Source: Lonicera japonica (taxonomy: Eukaryota > Streptophyta > Magnoliopsida > Dipsacales > Caprifoliaceae). Taken from it: a DNA stretch of 64,000 nucleotides. Below the pieces are notes generated by a model. The model worked only from the letters and a program-made list of their open reading frames with translations, did no database searches and was not told where the DNA came from. The DNA is taken from contig CM038471.1 in the NCBI GenBank assembly GCA_021464415.1, positions 14,436,073-14,500,072 of the forward strand. Reading direction: 5' to 3'. The position numbers were made by a program, and so were the translations under genes. Positions 1 through 10,630 of this stretch are shown here, one piece after another; the stretch's first letter is position 1, and every line of letters begins with the position of its first letter.

Positions 1-948
1 GAATGTTTATCTGAACTTGCTTAAACACCTCTAAGATTTCGTCGAATTGAGTACCCCTCTCATTGTCTTTCAGCCTATGAGGAAATGGGGCCTTAGGAAC
101 AAAATTCCTAATCGAGGTATCTTCAATTACTTGCTTAGCAGGAGGAGTTTGGTTCACAACTTGAGGTGAAGACTCAACCTCAGTTGGAATTTGCTCTTCT
201 TCTACTTTCTCTTCCTCCTCGCTATCTGGCATTCTCACTTTATTGTCAATTACCTTTCCCGACCTAAGTGCAGTGATGGCTTGAACTTGCCCATGTATTG
301 GTGCATTTGGTGGGTTAGGAGCGGTCCCACTTAAGGAAACACCTTTAGGATTCGGAATTAGCTGACTCGGAAACTTACCCTTATCTCTCTCACCTAATTG
401 ACTAGCTAATTGACCCATTTGACTCTCTAACCTAATGATGGCTTGAGTGTTCATGAGGCCGTTATTCCTAACTTCTTGCAAAAGTTGGCTTAAAGTCTGA
501 TTATTTTGGGTGGTCACTTGGATGAATTACTTGAGAGTGTCCTCCAAAGATGAAAATTGTTGTGGAGTGACATGGGGTGATGGAGCAGGCGGAGCAGGTT
601 GGAATGGTTGATAAGAATTGATAGGAGGACGAAAACCAGGAGGTGGCTATTGTCGTGAAACATTAGCTGATGGGGGACTCATTTGGGGATGGGTTGAGCT
701 TGTGTCCACGAAAAATTTGGGTGATTTCTCCAACCCGGATTATATGTCTATGTGAATGGGATATTGAATTGCTTATTGTACTCGTTCATCGCATTTACTT
801 GTTGTGGCGTGAATTCAGAGAATCCTACCATAGATGGGCAAGTTTGCGACGTATGCGGCTAGCACACACAGAACATCTTTCCGCTTGAATTTGATTGACA
901 GAATTGCTATCTAACCGCAGAGTTAATACTTCAAGTTTCTTTGAGAGA
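1..948 (-). pseudogene. Athila-like gag, distal fragment
   Basis: On the minus strand this translates to a proline- and glutamine-rich, low-complexity gag region. One recognisable block is MGQLASQLGERDKGKFPSQL near 345-415. It is the downstream part of the gag that begins at 5593 and was separated from it by the A1 insertion. No zinc knuckle is visible in this portion. Interrupting stops make it a pseudogene. Confidence 0.6.
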
Positions 949-953
949 CTATC

Positions 954-1598
954 TGATATGATCCGGTCTAGCTCCAGTTTCTATTCAACCATGGTGGTTC
1001 ATGGCATTCTAAATGATGATCCACAGCTGATGAATTACAAGGATAGAGCATGGAGATTCAAAAGGAATTCCATAGAATTTCAAGACTCCTATATTATTTC
1101 CTTAATTATTTAGGAGTTTATTTTAGTTGTCTTATTTTATTATTTAATTATGAATTAGATTAGTAGTTTCCTTTTTGAATAAGTTTCCTTATTATTTATT
1201 ATTATTTTCCTTATTGTTTTAGGATTATTCTAGAAGTTATTTTCCTTTTCTAAGTAGGTATTAGTTTCCTTTTTGAATTAGGATTCTAGCTTTGTTTCTC
1301 CTATTTAAAGGAGGCACATTATTGTTTTATTATTAAGTTATGATGATTAATTAAATTGAGAGTTTTCTCTTTGTTGAACATGTTGAATTGATTAATTCGA
1401 TTGTTCTTGACTTATCAATCTAGCAATCACACTAGATTGTGGCGTCATTCATTATACTGAGGTTCGCGCTTCTTTAAGCGTTGGGTTGAGGTTCCATCTT
1501 TCATCTTTTCGACGTATTCCAAGGTTCTTGCTACGTTTGTAGTTCAAGGGTTGAGGATCCATTAGCCTGGCTAGGAAAGACGATCCGGGTTCGCGTCA
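954..1598 (+). repeat. A1 5' LTR
   Basis: 645 bp, TG...CA. A TATA-like TATTTAAAG lies at 1302-1310, inside the inverted motif CTCCTatttaaAGGAGG that all family copies share. The downstream U5 part contains a conserved short hairpin, CGCTT-CTTT-AAGCG, and ends GTTCGCGTCA. The open frame at its start is the untranslated twin of the ORF tail in the 3' LTR. Confidence 0.92.
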
Positions 1599-1599
1599 T

Positions 1600-1610
1600 T
1601 GGTATCAGAG
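1600..1610 (+). other. Primer binding site, tRNA-Met type (A1)
   Basis: TGGTATCAGAG lies two bases after the 5' LTR end. It matches the complement of the initiator tRNA-Met 3' end, the usual primer of many plant LTR retrotransposons. Confidence 0.9.
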
Positions 1611-2466
1611 AAAACTTTTCTATCCAGGTTTTCTATCTTTAGTTTATTGTTATTTCATTCGTAGTAGATTCTTAAAACCCTAGGCCTTCATTCTTGTTAA
1701 ACTTATTCCAAAAAAATTGTGTTAGGGTTTATAGATTCTGAAAAAAAAAAAAAAAAAGTTGCAAATCAGATTTTTTTTCCAAAATCCCGTTGAACTGTCG
1801 AAATTAGTGGTTTTTGCTATCGAAACGACCTCGGATCGTCCTGATTTTTCGCCCAATTATTGTAAAATTGCGTTCCGAACAACATATCCGAAAATCAGCC
1901 CGATCCAACGGTTAGATCAAAAGTTATTGCTATTTTACGATAGCACCTGCATTAAAAAAAAGTGCTGTGAATAGTGCTGCGTGAATAGTAAAAAAATTAT
2001 TTATTGAAATTTTCTTTGTTGGAAGAAAACCCTAGAATTGAATTTTGATTATTGTTAGGGTTGGTTTGCGAATATTGTTGCATTGAAGTTTCAATTGTGG
2101 AGGTTTAAATATTTCAAAAAAAAAAACCTAGATTATTCATTGATATACTTCTTGTTGAGTTTTAATCTTGTGATTTTGGTCAATATAAATTCCGTTTAGT
2201 TGGGAAAAATCTAGAAAGTCATAGGATATTTGATTTGCGTTAATTAGGGATTTGTTTGTTGCCATCGTTTGAAAATCTACTTGCATTTATTCTAGCAATT
2301 CTAGAAATTCGTTTGGCTCATTAATATTGCTAGAATTTGGTTTCTTGAGTCCTTGGTATTACATTGTTGAACGCGTCTAAATCTAATTGTTGGGTTTGCG
2401 ATTCGTTGTTGAGGACTTGTGATATTCATATTACTCAACTTGTTTTGGGGTTCCAAAGAGAAAATT

Positions 2467-2593
2467 GTGAGTATATATATCAATATTTTGAGTGACAAAC
2501 ACGTGCGGTAAAAGAAGAGTGACATCAATCGAGCGAAACACGAAAGGGAGTGTGGTGAGAATTATCTTTCTTGTACTAATCTTTATTTTGCAG
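2467..2593 (+). other. Candidate leader intron of A1
   Basis: A strong 5' splice signal (GTGAGTAT at 2467), a branch-point-like TACTAATC near 2574 and a pyrimidine-rich acceptor ending TTTTGCAG at 2593 bracket 127 nt. The ORF start codon follows five bases later. The same arrangement occurs in A3, A6 and B. Splicing is inferred from signals only. Confidence 0.5.
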
Positions 2594-2598
2594 CGAGA

Positions 2599-4275
2599 AT
2601 GTCAAGTTACTTTAATTTTGAGCAAAGTTGGTGTGACGAGGAGTTTAAAGATGATAGCGCACGACTAAGAAATCTAGAAATTAGACGGCGTAGACGGTTA
2701 AGTGAAACTCCTAACAGGGAAAGGAGAAAACAAAATTTGGGTAGTAGCACGAAAAAGGCTTCCTTGTTTGATGATGAGAATTGTTCTAAGTTTAACGAAC
2801 TGTTTTCCAAAACTTATGAGCAATTTAAGAGGAGGGAAAATTTTATGCCAAACCAAATTGAAGAGCATGCCGTAGAAGGTGAATTGCTAGCTGAATGTGG
2901 TGACCCAAGTGTGCGAACGAATATATTTCGAACTAGATGCCTCGTGCAAGATAAGGTGTGTAGTTTGATAATTTATGGGGGAGTTTACTCAAACTTTGCT
3001 AGCACAACAATGATTGAGAAGTTGAAACTGCCTACGTTCAAGCACCCGTGTCCTTATAAGTTGCAATGGCTAAATGATAATGGAGTGATAAGGGTGAACG
3101 AGCAAGTGCTTATTTCTCTTAGCATTGGGAAGTACAAGGATGAAGTTTTATGCGATGTGGTTCCAATGCAAGCCGGCCACATGATTTTGGGTCGACAATG
3201 GCAGCTTGATAGGCAAGTCACTTACAATGACGTTTCCAATAAGTACTCTTTCAAGATGAATGAGAGAACCATTGCTCTTGTTCCATTGCCACCAAAGCAA
3301 GCCTATGAAGATCAAATGAAGTTACAAAAGGAGAGTGATCAAAAGAGAGAGAGTGCGCGAAAACAAGAGAAAAATGGTGAAAGAGTGGAAAGGAAAGAGA
3401 GCGAAGATGAAAAAAAAGGAGAGAGAAAAATAAAAGAGAGTAATGAAAAGAGAGAGGCTGAGGTAAAAGAGAGAGAAAAAGAAAATTCAGTGATCTCTAG
3501 TGAGAATGAGTTTGAAAAAGACTTGAGTGAAGTGAGGGAGATTAAGGAAAAAAAGAGTGACTCAGAGGAAGAATTTTCAAATACTAACAATTTTAATCCC
3601 GTTTTGCCTATATCTGTTGTGTCTTATTTGCAAGGAATTGGAGATCAACACCAAGGAAAAGTTGACTTAGAACATGGAAAGCAAACTTTAGAGCAAGGTG
3701 TTGGTAAGCAGGTCGCAGTGGAGAAATTGAATAGCATGGCAGCCGTAGAGTTTGCATGGTTCGAAAAGAATATGGAGGTTAGTTGCAGTGAAAAGCAAGG
3801 GATTTCTAAGGCAGCCATGGAAACGAGGAGGATCTTTGTAAAGGAAAGAGAAGAAATTCTAGCCAAAGAACTGGAGATGAAAGTTGATGAAGTGGACTAC
3901 GTAGACTTCATTGGAGTGGACAAGTACGATTTCCATCCACAACATCAGCTAGGAAGTTTCTTCAATGAAGTAAAGATGATCGAGTTGAAGCATAGCCTCA
4001 AGTTTGATGAATTCCGTTTGTCAAACAAGGCCAAGCAACAAACTGGTAGATGTGGGTTGAATCAAGCAATGCTTAGCAAAGATTCGAGGACGAATCTTCT
4101 TGAAGAAGAGGGGTATGATATGATCCGGTCTAGCTCCAGTTTCTATTCAACCATGGTGGTTCATGGCATTCTAAATGATGATCCACAGCTGATGAATTAC
4201 AAGGATAGAGCATGGAAATTCAAAAGGAATTCCATAGAATTTCAAGACTCCTATATTATTTCCTTAATTATTTAG
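2599..4275 (+). CDS. A1 retropepsin-like ORF (active site lost)
   Basis: 558 codons from an ATG just after a splice-acceptor-like TTTTGCAG. Order: a basic N-terminal region (about 1-110) with no recognisable zinc knuckle; a retropepsin-like core (about 112-210) ending in an ILGR motif; a Lys/Glu-rich, probably helical region (about 240-340); and a C-terminal tail containing DSRTNLLEEEG, which resembles the end of Ty3-gypsy polyproteins. RT, RNase H and integrase are absent. The active-site motif reads IIYGG where sister copies A3 and A6 read IIDGG, so the catalytic Asp (about residue 126) is Tyr and the protease should be inactive. About 110 residues present in A6 are deleted after the charged region. 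The last 53 codons lie in the 3' LTR. Confidence 0.75.
   Translation: MSSYFNFEQSWCDEEFKDDSARLRNLEIRRRRRLSETPNRERRKQNLGSSTKKASLFDDENCSKFNELFSKTYEQFKRRENFMPNQIEEHAVEGELLAECGDPSVRTNIFRTRCLVQDKVCSLIIYGGVYSNFASTTMIEKLKLPTFKHPCPYKLQWLNDNGVIRVNEQVLISLSIGKYKDEVLCDVVPMQAGHMILGRQWQLDRQVTYNDVSNKYSFKMNERTIALVPLPPKQAYEDQMKLQKESDQKRESARKQEKNGERVERKESEDEKKGERKIKESNEKREAEVKEREKENSVISSENEFEKDLSEVREIKEKKSDSEEEFSNTNNFNPVLPISVVSYLQGIGDQHQGKVDLEHGKQTLEQGVGKQVAVEKLNSMAAVEFAWFEKNMEVSCSEKQGISKAAMETRRIFVKEREEILAKELEMKVDEVDYVDFIGVDKYDFHPQHQLGSFFNEVKMIELKHSLKFDEFRLSNKAKQQTGRCGLNQAMLSKDSRTNLLEEEGYDMIRSSSSFYSTMVVHGILNDDPQLMNYKDRAWKFKRNSIEFQDSYIISLII
4102..4113 (+). other. Polypurine tract (A1)
   Basis: GAAGAAGAGGGG lies two bases before the 3' LTR start, as expected for the plus-strand DNA primer. 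It is also coding, read as Glu-Glu-Glu-Gly within the ORF. Confidence 0.85.
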
Positions 4276-4760
4276 GAGTTTATTTTAGTTGTCTTATTTT
4301 ATTATTTAATTAGGAATTAGATTAGTAGTTTCCTTTTTGAATAAGTTTCCTTATTATTTATTATTATTTTCCTTATTGTTTTAGGATTATTCTAGAAGTT
4401 ATTTTCCTTTTCTAAGTAGGTATTAGTTTCCTTTTTGAATTAGGATTCTAGCTTTGTTTCTCCTATTTAAAGGAGGCACATTATTGTTTTATTATTAAGT
4501 TATGATGATTAATTAAATTGAGAGTTTTCTCTTTGTTGAACATGTTGAATTGATTAATTCGATTGTTCTTGACTTATCAATCTAGCAATCACACTAGATT
4601 GTGGCGTCATTCATTATACCGAGGTTCGCGCTTCTTTAAGCGTTGGGTTGAGGTTCCATCTTTCATCTTTTCGACGTATTCCAAGGTTCTTGCTACGTTT
4701 GTAGTTCAAGGGTTGAGGATCCATTAGCCTGGCTAGGAAAGACGATCCGGGTTCGCGTCA
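4116..4760 (+). repeat. A1 3' LTR
   Basis: 645 bp, same length as the 5' LTR, followed directly by the target duplication CTATC at 4761-4765. The ORF stop codon (4273-4275) is inside its U3 part. Confidence 0.92.
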
Positions 4761-4765
4761 CTATC

Positions 4766-5593
4766 TAACTGCCTTCTAGTCTCTACACTTTCAGATAACT
4801 CATAGATGCCTTCTTTCTTGACTTCTTTCTTAACTTGAGCTAATGAATTTCTATGAGAAGAGAAATCCCATTGCTGAGAGCTCTCGGAGAGGTTCTCAAG
4901 AAAATTATAAGCTTCATCTTCTGTGAGACTAAGGAAAGTACCACTGTTCATCGACTCAATCATATTTCGATTGGTTTGAGTCAACCCATTGTAAAAGAAC
5001 TGGACTAGTCTCCATGTTTCAAAACCATGGTGGGGACATCTCAAAAGTAGGTCCTTAAATCTTTCCCATGACTCGTAAAATTTTTCATTATCCTTTTAAC
5101 AAAAATCAGATATCTGCCTTCTAAGTTCATTTGTCTTTGACATGGGAAAAAAATTAGTAAGAAATTTGAAAACCAAAATCTCCCAACCGGTGATGGACCT
5201 AGAAGGTAGCAAATTAAGCCACGCCTTTGCTTTCCCTTTCAGGGAGAAAGGAAATAAACGTAGGTGAACTGACTCATCAGAAAAATTTTGAAACTTGAAA
5301 GTGGCACAAATTTCTAGAAAATCCTTAATATGGAAGTAAGGATCTTCTTGATCAATTCCATGAAAATTAGGAAGAAGTTGCATTACTTGTGGTTTAAGCT
5401 CAAAATGGTTTGCAGTAGTGGTAGGTAAAACAATGCATGACGGTGGGTTGGTAGTGATAGGAAAGAAAAGCTCCTTCAAAGTTTTCGCCTCTTCTTGTTC
5501 ATCAGCCATTGTTCCTTCCTCAAACAAAGGATTGAGTTCTAAGTTCTCTATCCTATTCAATCTCTTAACACTGCGCTTCCAAACAATGCTCAT
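4766..5593 (-). pseudogene. Athila-like gag, N-terminal part
   Basis: Starts at an ATG at 5593. The first 165 residues carry the Retrotrans_gag signature, with the core FPFSLKGKAKAWLNLLP near residue 120. After a stop at about 5096, the same protein continues at 5044 in a shifted frame with CPHHGFETWRLVQFFYNGL, typical of Athila capsid regions. The frame then runs into the A1 target site. Gag would form virus-like particles in the cytoplasm; here the internal stop and the A1 insertion rule out a full protein. Confidence 0.75.
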
Positions 5594-5684
5594 ACACTAC
5601 TCTACTCCTAAGGGTTTTTTTTTAAGGGAACTAGTAGAAGGAAATAATATAAATTAGTGAGATGGTGGAAAACGAATTTTTAAG

Positions 5685-5702
5685 TCCCCGGCAACGGCGC
5701 CA
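5685..5702 (-). other. Primer binding site, tRNA-Asp type (Athila-like)
   Basis: The minus strand reads TGGCGCCGTTGCCGGGGA, complementary to the 3' end of plant tRNA-Asp. It is a common primer site in Athila and related gypsy elements. It lies between gag and the LTR, which fixes the orientation. Confidence 0.88.
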
Positions 5703-5711
5703 AAAACTTGT

Positions 5712-7255
5712 TGTGAATGTTTTAAATACTCACAAGTGCACGAATCGAATACTAGTATAGCTTAGGCAAGTGCGAGGTCGAACCCTAGGGACTTAACGGA
5801 TGGAACGTACGTATCTCTATCACTAATTCTAATTAATTCCTAATCTAGCTTAGAAATTGAATGGGATGATTTATTAACTAAGAATACGAATAAAATAATA
5901 AACTAATAAAAATACTAATGAAATAATCAATTAATAAAATACTAGGGTGGCGAAGTCATAAATTTGATATCATGTTCCTAGTATTCATGCCCAGCAAACT
6001 CTACTCGCTGTCTCGCACTAATTTGGTCTCTCGACTCTATTAGATGCAGAAAATAAATTCAATTAAGCCCAATTAAATTATAAAATCCAAGTGTTAATTC
6101 TTTCACAGCCAAACAAATGTATAAAATCAAAACACTCGTTATATCCGTCAAAACACACCCTATATCCGCTCTCAACAAATCATAAGGTGAATCCAACAAA
6201 AAATAATGAGAATCCAATTTTATTTTTTATCAATTAAAATAGGAATTTAGTAGGAAAAATTATTTTTAGCATTAAAGCATTAAATTGGTAGAGTCAATTG
6301 GCATGAATACGTGCAAGGGAATCAATCAAATATACCCATCCTCAACCCTAGAAAATAACCTAGTCTAGCATGCTCACAATTAAAATACAATACATAATTA
6401 AATAATGCATAATTGAATAAATCAAATACTTACTTGGTACGCGCAAATAAATTGAAGAAGAAAATTCTAAATTAATAGCATAAAACAAAACACTTGTGCA
6501 CGAAGGCCAAAGGAGGAAAAGAAAAGGAAAATAGGTTGCGGCTGCTATGTAATTATCAACAAAGAAGAAAAAAAAATAATAAAAGCTGCTCTCGAAAAGG
6601 GAAAACAAATTAAAGGCTGCTCTCGAAAATCGTGCAAAGAAGAAAAGAAGAAAAATCAACTTGCGGCAGCTCCCCCTTTGTGCACGGCTGAATTGCTCCA
6701 TATATAATGCTTGGCTGCTATACTTTTAATTTGTAATGGGCTTGGAGTTGAGAAACAAGACTTGGACTTAATGAATATGACATGGGCCAGCTGCAAACAC
6801 GTTATTGGGCTGAATGGGCTTAGATTTAATTGGCCCGCTGGAATTAATTTATTTGCACACTGATCTTATTTTGGCTGTAACTTCGCGCTCCGAACTCCGA
6901 TTGTTGCAAGGTTTTCTCTCACGCGTAGCTAACTCAAAAGTCTAGAACTTTCGTCTCTGGAGATTTCTTCAAATTCTGTACGGATTAATTCTAGAAATTT
7001 ATTGAACTCAGGTCTTGCGCGCAACCATTTTTTTCCTTCAATTGCAAACTTCTCGATTTAATTCCAAATACCTAAAAAGCTCCAAAAACACAACAAATGT
7101 AGTAATATATGCTCTTCAAGATATATATTAGTGCCCTAAATTGTACTAATTTCTTGGCACATCAGAGACCGATCGGTCTTAGGCAGTGGCCGATTGGTCT
7201 TCTGATTATTTTTGCCAGTTTACCTCGTAATCCGTGCCATCACTCCTGCATGCTA
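5712..7255 (-). repeat. Athila-like 5' LTR
   Basis: Noncoding sequence upstream (minus sense) of the tRNA-Asp site. A TATA box lies at about 6699-6708 (minus strand GCATTATATATGG). The palindrome GACCGATCGGTC and a near copy occur at about 7167-7202, well upstream of the TATA. The left end near 5712 is set by the primer site. The right end near 7255 is a guess because the second LTR is not in the window. Confidence 0.6.
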
Positions 7256-8974
7256 ATAAAACTAATATATACGTATATTTAGGCCAAAACGGTAGGAAGA
7301 AAGATAAAATAATGATAAAATGAGCATGTACATTTAGAAGCCAAAAAGGCGACGCGGATGCCTAGCACCTTCCTGCGTCGTAACATAGTTTTCGAACTCA
7401 ATCTAGTTGCGTAGACAGTGTTGTACCCCAAAAGGGTACAAAAGACACTTTTGTCTATTTTCTCGGAAAACGTACTGATGACTCTAAACTGCATTTACTA
7501 GACTGATTCAAGCAACATGGACTCAAGTCAACTTATGCAGATCCATTGTAGGAACTGAACGTGCGTCTCAAAATCAAGGCTGGAATTCCATAATTTAAGC
7601 TTTGGAATAATCCAAAAGATCTTATTTTAAGTAGTTTTAAAGTATAAGACTTGTTTATTATTTATGTCTTCAATTAGGAATGTTCTATTTATTAAAGTGA
7701 TATACTAAAAGCCATGATTTGATTATTATTGGTTTTGATATGTTATATAGACTCAGTTTTGCTATTTTAATGATAATCTTTATGGCCAATTATTGCATTA
7801 TATTATTTGATTAAAAATTGTGCAAGTGTGTCTTTTATTCCATATAGTAAATGATTTAGTGTGTAGAGTTTAGCTTACACGCAGAGGATCATATCATCAG
7901 TTCTTATGGAATATAAGTCTGGTGGTTCTTAATCTTAGATGGAATTGGACACCCATCGATATAATTGTAGCACATGTTTTAGTAGTTTATCTTGACTACA
8001 GGAAACAGTATAGTTTCAACTTGTTGTGATAGTACACTTTGTGTGTATTGAACAGGACTGGTTTGTGTTAATTGTTTTTATACTGACTATGTAAAACAAT
8101 TTAAAATCCCATGGTTACTATGATTGCTTATGCTCTTAATTTTGAAATAACTAATAGACATATTTGTAGTGTTCGTTGTTTTGACTCATTAAGAGTGAGA
8201 TTCATTTATGGATCAATAAGTTCTATGAATTGGATAACAACACTATATGTATGATGAATATTAATTATTGACGGAGTTCACGTCCCAATATAGGGATTGA
8301 CGATAACCACTTGAGAAGCTTATAAGTTTTACTTATGTCAAACCCTACAGGTAGATTATGTTAATCCGACATGTCAAATAAGTTAAGTGGTAAGCTCAAT
8401 GATTAAGAAGTTATTTAAATATAATTGTTAGTAATTTAATTTAAATGATTGTTATCTGTAATCTTAGCGTGGGGAGAATAATAAGCATTTAATAACAAGG
8501 AGCTCAAAGTATAATTTTGAGATAAGGACAGGAGTGCAATTATAATTCTTTAGTGGTGTGAATTATAATTTATGGAATGAATTAATTCATAATCGAATTA
8601 GGATTCCAGTTTTCCATAGTAAGCCCAAACACTTATTTGTCCTTAGGGTCCCTATTGTAGTCATATATATACACCAGCCTTGCCTCTTTTCGTAGTACAG
8701 TAATTCTCATGAATTTAAGGTTTGTGCCGTAGAGAGAGGAGAAGGAATTCTTGGTGATACCGCAACCCACACTCAGTACAAGATGATAGCATGGCAAAAG
8801 GAATACGATAGAAGATTGTGAGATTCCATCGAGCCCGTTTTCTCGATTCTTCTACACCAACTCCTGTTCGTGCTAAGACGAGATCAAACCAGAGAGACCT
8901 TGAAGGTAAAATTCGATTCCGCACTATAGTTTTACGTAAAAATTTTGTTCGGTCTATACGCAGCATTGAATGAT
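7256..8974. repeat. AT-rich, LTR-like noncoding DNA
   Basis: No coding region is supported. The sequence includes a TATATATACACC promoter-like motif at about 8667 followed by leader-like sequence, and reads like the LTR or leader of a Ty1-copia element. Boundaries and family could not be established. Confidence 0.35.
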
Positions 8975-9625
8975 TCTGGTATTAAGTTTCCATCACTATT
9001 TTCCTTATTGTATTTTTTTAGTAGGTTTTTGTTTCTATACCTTATTTCAAGGGAATGGATGTTTTATTTTAACACAAGTTGATTAATAAAAAATTCGAGA
9101 GTTTGTTTCTCTTGGTTCTTTGCGAACTATTCGAACTTATCAAAATTTTATGTGGCTTTCATCTTTGACTTATCAATCGTCGGATCTTCCATCACCAATT
9201 GTGGGGTCTTGAACATACCAACGTTCCCATATCTTTATAAGTGATGGGTCACACTTTTCCCTATAGATTTCTTCATTATATTGATGTTCTTGCTTCTTTA
9301 TAAGCAACGGGTCGAGGTTTTCATACAAATCTGATTGTAGAAACGATCTTGCGACCGTAATTACTATAGGTTCGTCAGTTCTTTATAGGGTTCGTATCAA
9401 TTGGAATCGAAGAATAAGTTCTACTTTCAAGTTTCCTATCCTTTTTAGTTATTCTTATCTTTATTCTATCTTTTTTAATCAACAAAAAAATAAAGACAAG
9501 TTGATTAATAAAAAATTCGAGAGTTTATTTATCTTTGGTTCTTTGGTTCTTTACATACGAATCTTTCATTATACCGAGGTTCTTGCGTCTTTATAAACAA
9601 TGGATCGAGCTTTTTATACAAATCT
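8975..9625 (+). repeat. Family C: possible TRIM-like LTR pair
   Basis: Two related direct copies share a 30-bp block (cores at about 9090 and 9497), then ACCGAGGTTCTTGCGTC-like sequence, then CAAATCTGATTGTAG. The first copy ends GGGTTCGTATCA near 9398, followed by a degraded primer-site-like sequence and under 100 bp before the second. The second is split by A2 and resumes at 11295-11366. The layout of the end region parallels the A-family U5. A third piece is inverted at about 12085-12231. Confidence 0.4.
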
Positions 9626-10289
9626 TGATATGATCCGGTTTAGCTTCAATTTCTATTCAACCATGGTGGTTTGTGGCATTCTAAATGATGATCTATACCT
9701 GATGAATTACAAGGATAGAGCATGGAAATTCAAAAGTAATTCCATAGAAATTCAAGACTTCTATATTATTTCCTTAATTATTTAGGAGTTTATTTTAGTC
9801 GTCTTATTTTATTATTCAATTAGGAATTAGATTAGTAGTTTCCTTTTTGAATAAGTTTCCTTATTATTTATTATTATTTTCCTTATTGTGTTAGGATTAT
9901 TCTAGAAGTTATTTTCCTTTTCTAGGTAGGAATTAGTTTCCTTTTTGAATTAGGATTCTAGCTTTGTTTCTCCTATTTAAAGGAGGCACATTATTGTTTT
10001 ATTAATTAAGTTATGATGATTAATTAAATTGAGAGCTTTCTCTTTGTGTTCTTTAAGAGCATGTTGAACATGTTGAATTGAGTAAATTCAATTGTTCTTG
10101 ACTTATCAATCTATAAATCACACTAGATTGTGGCGTCATTCATTATACCGAGGTTCGCGCTTCTTTAAGCGTTGGGTTGAGGTTTCCGCCTTCCATCTTT
10201 CGACGTATTCCAAGGTTCTTGCTACGTTTGTAGTTCAAGGGTTGAGGATCCATTAGACTGGCTAGAAAAGACGATCCGGGTTCGCGTCA
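9626..10289 (+). repeat. A2 left LTR (plus orientation)
   Basis: 664 bp from TGATATGATCCGG to GGGTTCGCGTCA, followed by TGGTATCAGAGC (10291-10302), a tRNA-Met primer site. Confidence 0.9.
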
Positions 10290-10630
10290 TTGGTATCAGA
10301 GCTGACTTTTTTATCCAGGTTTTCTATCTTAGTTTCTTGTTCTTTCAATTTCTTAGTAGATTCTTGAAACCCTAGGCCTTCATTCTTGTTAATCTTATTC
10401 CAAAAAAATTGTGTTAGGGTTTATAGATTCTGAAAAAAAAAAAAAAAAAAAAAAATTTATTCGGATGAACAGTAACCGTGAACAGTACGCGTGAACAGTA
10501 ACGATGAATATTGCGATGAACAGTGTTGTGAACAGTGCACGATGAACAGTGCCTCGTGAATAGTAGCACATGAACAGTGTCGATGAACAGTGATTTCTAG
10601 AAAAGACGATCCGAGTTCGCGTCATTGGAA

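Larger units (their letters stand above)
954..4760 (+). mobile_element. A1: complete non-autonomous LTR retroelement
   Basis: Two 645-bp LTRs start TGATATGATCC and end GTTCGCGTCA. The target duplication CTATC is perfect (949-953 and 4761-4765). Next come a tRNA-Met primer site, an A-rich leader, one ORF of 558 codons and a purine tract. Only about three LTR differences are visible by eye (for example gagatt/gaaatt, tatgaa/taggaa, tactga/taccga), so insertion was recent. There is no RT, RNase H or integrase, so movement needs proteins from elsewhere. It sits inside the gag of an Athila-like element, in opposite orientation. Confidence 0.92.
1..7255 (-). mobile_element. Athila-like Ty3-gypsy retrotransposon, partial
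   Basis: Reading right to left there is an LTR with its TATA box, a primer binding site complementary to tRNA-Asp, then gag, which runs off the left edge. The tRNA-Asp site and the Retrotrans_gag-type protein fit the Athila group. Element A1 interrupts gag at 954-4760. Protease, RT and the 3' LTR would lie left of the window. In-frame stops show the copy is dead. The right limit of the LTR is uncertain by a few hundred bases. Confidence 0.7.

Noticed and set aside
670..1113. Two open frames of 72 codons near the left edge
   Set aside because: The first is an antisense shadow of Athila-like gag and the second is the U3 part of the A1 LTR, the untranslated twin of the ORF tail at 4116-4275.
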